From assembly GCA_003165855.1 (NCBI GenBank), contig PMXH01000314.1:2724-9810 (forward strand): a stretch of DNA of 7,087 nucleotides, in the 5' to 3' direction. The first letter of the stretch is position 1, and each line of letters opens with the position of its first letter. Positions 5,731 to 7,087 of the stretch are shown here, piece by piece. The DNA is from Acidobacteriaceae bacterium (GTDB lineage Bacteria > Acidobacteriota > Terriglobia > Terriglobales > Acidobacteriaceae). The translations under genes were made by a program, and so were the position numbers. Under the pieces are notes generated by a model, which worked only from the letters and a program-made list of their open reading frames with translations, ran no database searches and was not told the origin of the DNA.

Positions 5731-5955
5731 CTACCTGCCACATTTTGTTTTTGACTTAGAAAGCGGGCCGACATATGATGCCGCCGTAAAGCGAATCCCG
5801 GGTGGAACCCTGGCTTCGAGCATCTCCAATGCAAAGCGCCGGCGCGAGACAAGATTCTGGGCACTCAGGGTCGCTGGCTTGGGATCACTATAGAAGCGGG
5901 CCCAATCCTCAACAGTCTTCGTGAATAACTCATCCACCTGCGCCTTAGAACTCAT
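5731..5955 (-). pseudogene. Truncated N-terminus of a class I SAM-dependent methyltransferase
   Basis: From the ATG at 5955, about 53 residues look like a genuine protein start: VDELFTKTVEDWARFY, then SDPKPATLSAQNLVSRRRFA and LEMLEARVPPG. This matches the helical lead-in seen before motif I (VLDvGCGxG) of many class I methyltransferases. Directly after PPG, where RVLD-GCG should come, the frame reads IRFTAASYVGPLSKSKTKCGR and stops. No other frame nearby supplies the SAM-binding loop. The product (74 residues) therefore lacks the whole Rossmann core and cannot be a working enzyme of this family. The break is near base 5796. The frame also reads upstream to 6006, but those codons (WLNWLGWV) look non-coding. 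It may be a decayed member of the sugar-gene neighbourhood. The alternative is a small protein of another kind with chance similarity. Confidence 0.55.
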
Positions 5956-6359
5956 GACCCACCCCAACCAATTCAACCAGCAGCCTAAGTAGCATGCTCG
6001 GCACAACTGTACTTGTTCGTCTCTTTTACACCGCCTCGTGAGTGGCCGTCAATCGCCGGAAGGAAAAGACCGCAGTTCAGAAGAGACTAAGCCCGAACTT
6101 GAGAATTCATGAATTCAGAGACCGGAGATGTCTATTCCATTGGCAAGAAGAATTTGCTTCTTCTATCAGGAGAGGACTGCGCTTTGGAAAAGCATAGCGC
6201 CACGCAGATTTGTTTCCTTCCTGGAATTCTTCAGCGGAGAGCGGCTCCTTCAATGTTGCGGGCTCGGATTGCGATTCCCGCTTTAGCCGATTTTCCGGGC
6301 GCCGGATATTATGGTTGGAAGGGCAATTGGCAGCTCCCGTGAGGACGGCTGCGAAACGC
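5956..6359. other. Intergenic stretch without a recognisable gene
   Basis: Short open frames exist on both strands (for example 6109-6342 on plus and 6107-6361 on minus), but neither translation has a family pattern or a convincing ribosome-binding site. The stretch holds a 14-base perfect palindrome of two GAATTC units (6103-6116) and a weak AT-rich hairpin, AGAAGAA/TTCTTCT (6146-6164). It may contain the promoter of the phosphopantetheinyl transferase gene, but no clear -35/-10 pair was found. Confidence 0.45.
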
Positions 6360-7087
6360 ATGAGTCAGATCATGAACATCACCCACTGCGGCTTCCAGAT
6401 CGAGAAGCCGCTCGCGCTTCCCGAAGACGAAGTGCAACTCTGGCGAGTCGATCTGGAAGCGGTTGGCAGCGACGAATCCCGTTGGCAGAAGGTGCTTTCC
6501 TCCGATGAAACGATCCGGGCTTCGCGTTTTCACTTTCCCCGTGACCGCCAGCGCTTCGTTGCAGCGCGAGGCCTGTTGCGGATAATCCTCTCGGCCTACC
6601 TGGCAACGGATCCGAACCAATTGCGCTTCTCCTACTCGAACAAGGAAAAGCCTTCTCTGGGGCCGGCGCATGCCGAGAGCGGTGTCAAGTTCAACGTTTC
6701 CCATTCCGGAGGCATCGCGTTGTTGGCCTTTACTTGTCGCCGAGACATCGGCGTGGATGTGGAACAAGTTCGCAGCGATTTCGACCTGGAAGCCATTGCC
6801 CGGCGCTTCTTTTCCGCCGACGAGCAGAAGCAACTTGCGACCGCGCCCGCGGAAGAGAAACCCGAAGCCTTCTTCCGCTGCTGGACGCGCAAAGAGGCCT
6901 ACATTAAGGCCACCGGGGACGGATTGTCGCTTCCCCTCAGCCAATTCGACGTATCCCTGGCGACAGAAGAGAAGACGAACGCGCTCCTTGCAACCCGGCC
7001 TGATGGCTCCGAAGCAGGACGTTGGCTTCTGCAGGCGGTGCCGGCAGGCTCGGGCTATCTCGCCGCTCTCTGCGTTCGCGGTCAAGA
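6360..7087 (+). CDS. 4'-phosphopantetheinyl transferase, Sfp type (3' end missing)
   Basis: The enzyme moves the phosphopantetheine arm of CoA onto a serine of acyl, peptidyl or aryl carrier proteins, activating fatty-acid, polyketide or non-ribosomal peptide machinery in the cytoplasm. The 242 complete residues visible cover the family core. RFHFPRDRQRFVAARGLLR lies at 56-74, with the substrate-binding KFNVSHSGG at 110-118. The metal-binding IGVDVE (130-135) supplies D133 and E135. FFSADE (150-155) is followed by WTRKEAYIKATGDGLSLPL (175-193), in which E179 is the third metal ligand and K183 the conserved lysine. No stop occurs before the window ends; Sfp-type proteins are usually ~220-250 residues, so little is probably missing. 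Start: ATG 6360 is chosen, with a weak GAGG 15 bases upstream; GTG 6339 or ATG 6372 cannot be excluded, since the frame is open back to 6198. The carrier protein it serves lies outside the window, and no gene here needs it. Confidence 0.92.
   Translation, partial: MSQIMNITHCGFQIEKPLALPEDEVQLWRVDLEAVGSDESRWQKVLSSDETIRASRFHFPRDRQRFVAARGLLRIILSAYLATDPNQLRFSYSNKEKPSLGPAHAESGVKFNVSHSGGIALLAFTCRRDIGVDVEQVRSDFDLEAIARRFFSADEQKQLATAPAEEKPEAFFRCWTRKEAYIKATGDGLSLPLSQFDVSLATEEKTNALLATRPDGSEAGRWLLQAVPAGSGYLAALCVRGQ

Noticed and set aside
6103..6116. 14-base palindrome made of two GAATTC units
   Set aside because: Perfect but isolated, with no regulated gene positioned next to it; a chance duplication of a 6-base palindrome is sufficient.
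6109..6342. 77-codon open frame on the plus strand
   Set aside because: No Shine-Dalgarno, no family pattern, and an ordinary-looking random composition.
6309..7085. 258-codon open frame on the minus strand
   Set aside because: Antisense to the phosphopantetheinyl transferase, whose motifs are unambiguous; it is a shadow frame of GC-rich coding sequence.

Overview
The window looks like a chromosomal segment of an Acidobacteriota (Terriglobia-type) bacterium. I infer this from moderately high GC, and from several proteins whose architecture I associate with that phylum: a poly-Glu membrane protein ending in a YYCPG...GKT module, a zinc-ribbon/transmembrane/Sel1-like protein, paired small LuxR-type helix-turn-helix proteins, and a secreted Lys/Ser/Pro-rich protein. 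No database search was possible, so the lineage is an inference.

Layout. Positions 1-723 hold the 3' part of a single-pass membrane protein that enters the window inside a poly-glutamate tract. A good sigma-70-like promoter (784-812) then precedes a 409-residue zinc-ribbon/TM/Sel1-like protein (845-2074). Converging on it from the minus strand are two very small LuxR/GerE-type DNA-binding proteins. The upstream one (2259-2552) overlaps the downstream one (2107-2340) out of frame by 82 bases, and the second has its own strong Shine-Dalgarno inside the first. A sigma-54-like -24/-12 element lies upstream of the pair (2618-2633). A gene-poor gap of about 600 bases, with short repeats and dyads, separates this divergently from a sugar gene pair: a non-hydrolysing UDP-GlcNAc 2-epimerase (3156-4298) and a GT2 glycosyltransferase (4353-5132). 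Each of these is preceded by the same 11-base element ending in TACACT.

The second half has a small exported protein of unknown function (5154-5603, minus). It is followed by what looks like the severed N-terminus of a SAM-dependent methyltransferase (5731-5955, minus), then about 400 bases without a recognisable gene. Last is a Sfp-type 4'-phosphopantetheinyl transferase (6360 onward) that runs off the window end with its catalytic core already present.

How the genes may work together. The epimerase would supply UDP-ManNAc and the GT2 enzyme would transfer a sugar, so the pair probably serves a surface glycan or lipid-linked sugar. The methyltransferase remnant may be a decayed member of the same neighbourhood. 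The two membrane proteins at the start share a layout (long acidic or Pro-rich soluble part, one TM, C-terminal module) but their role is unknown. I see no mobile element, CRISPR array, tRNA or rRNA. The least ordinary structure is the overlapping pair of small HTH genes.
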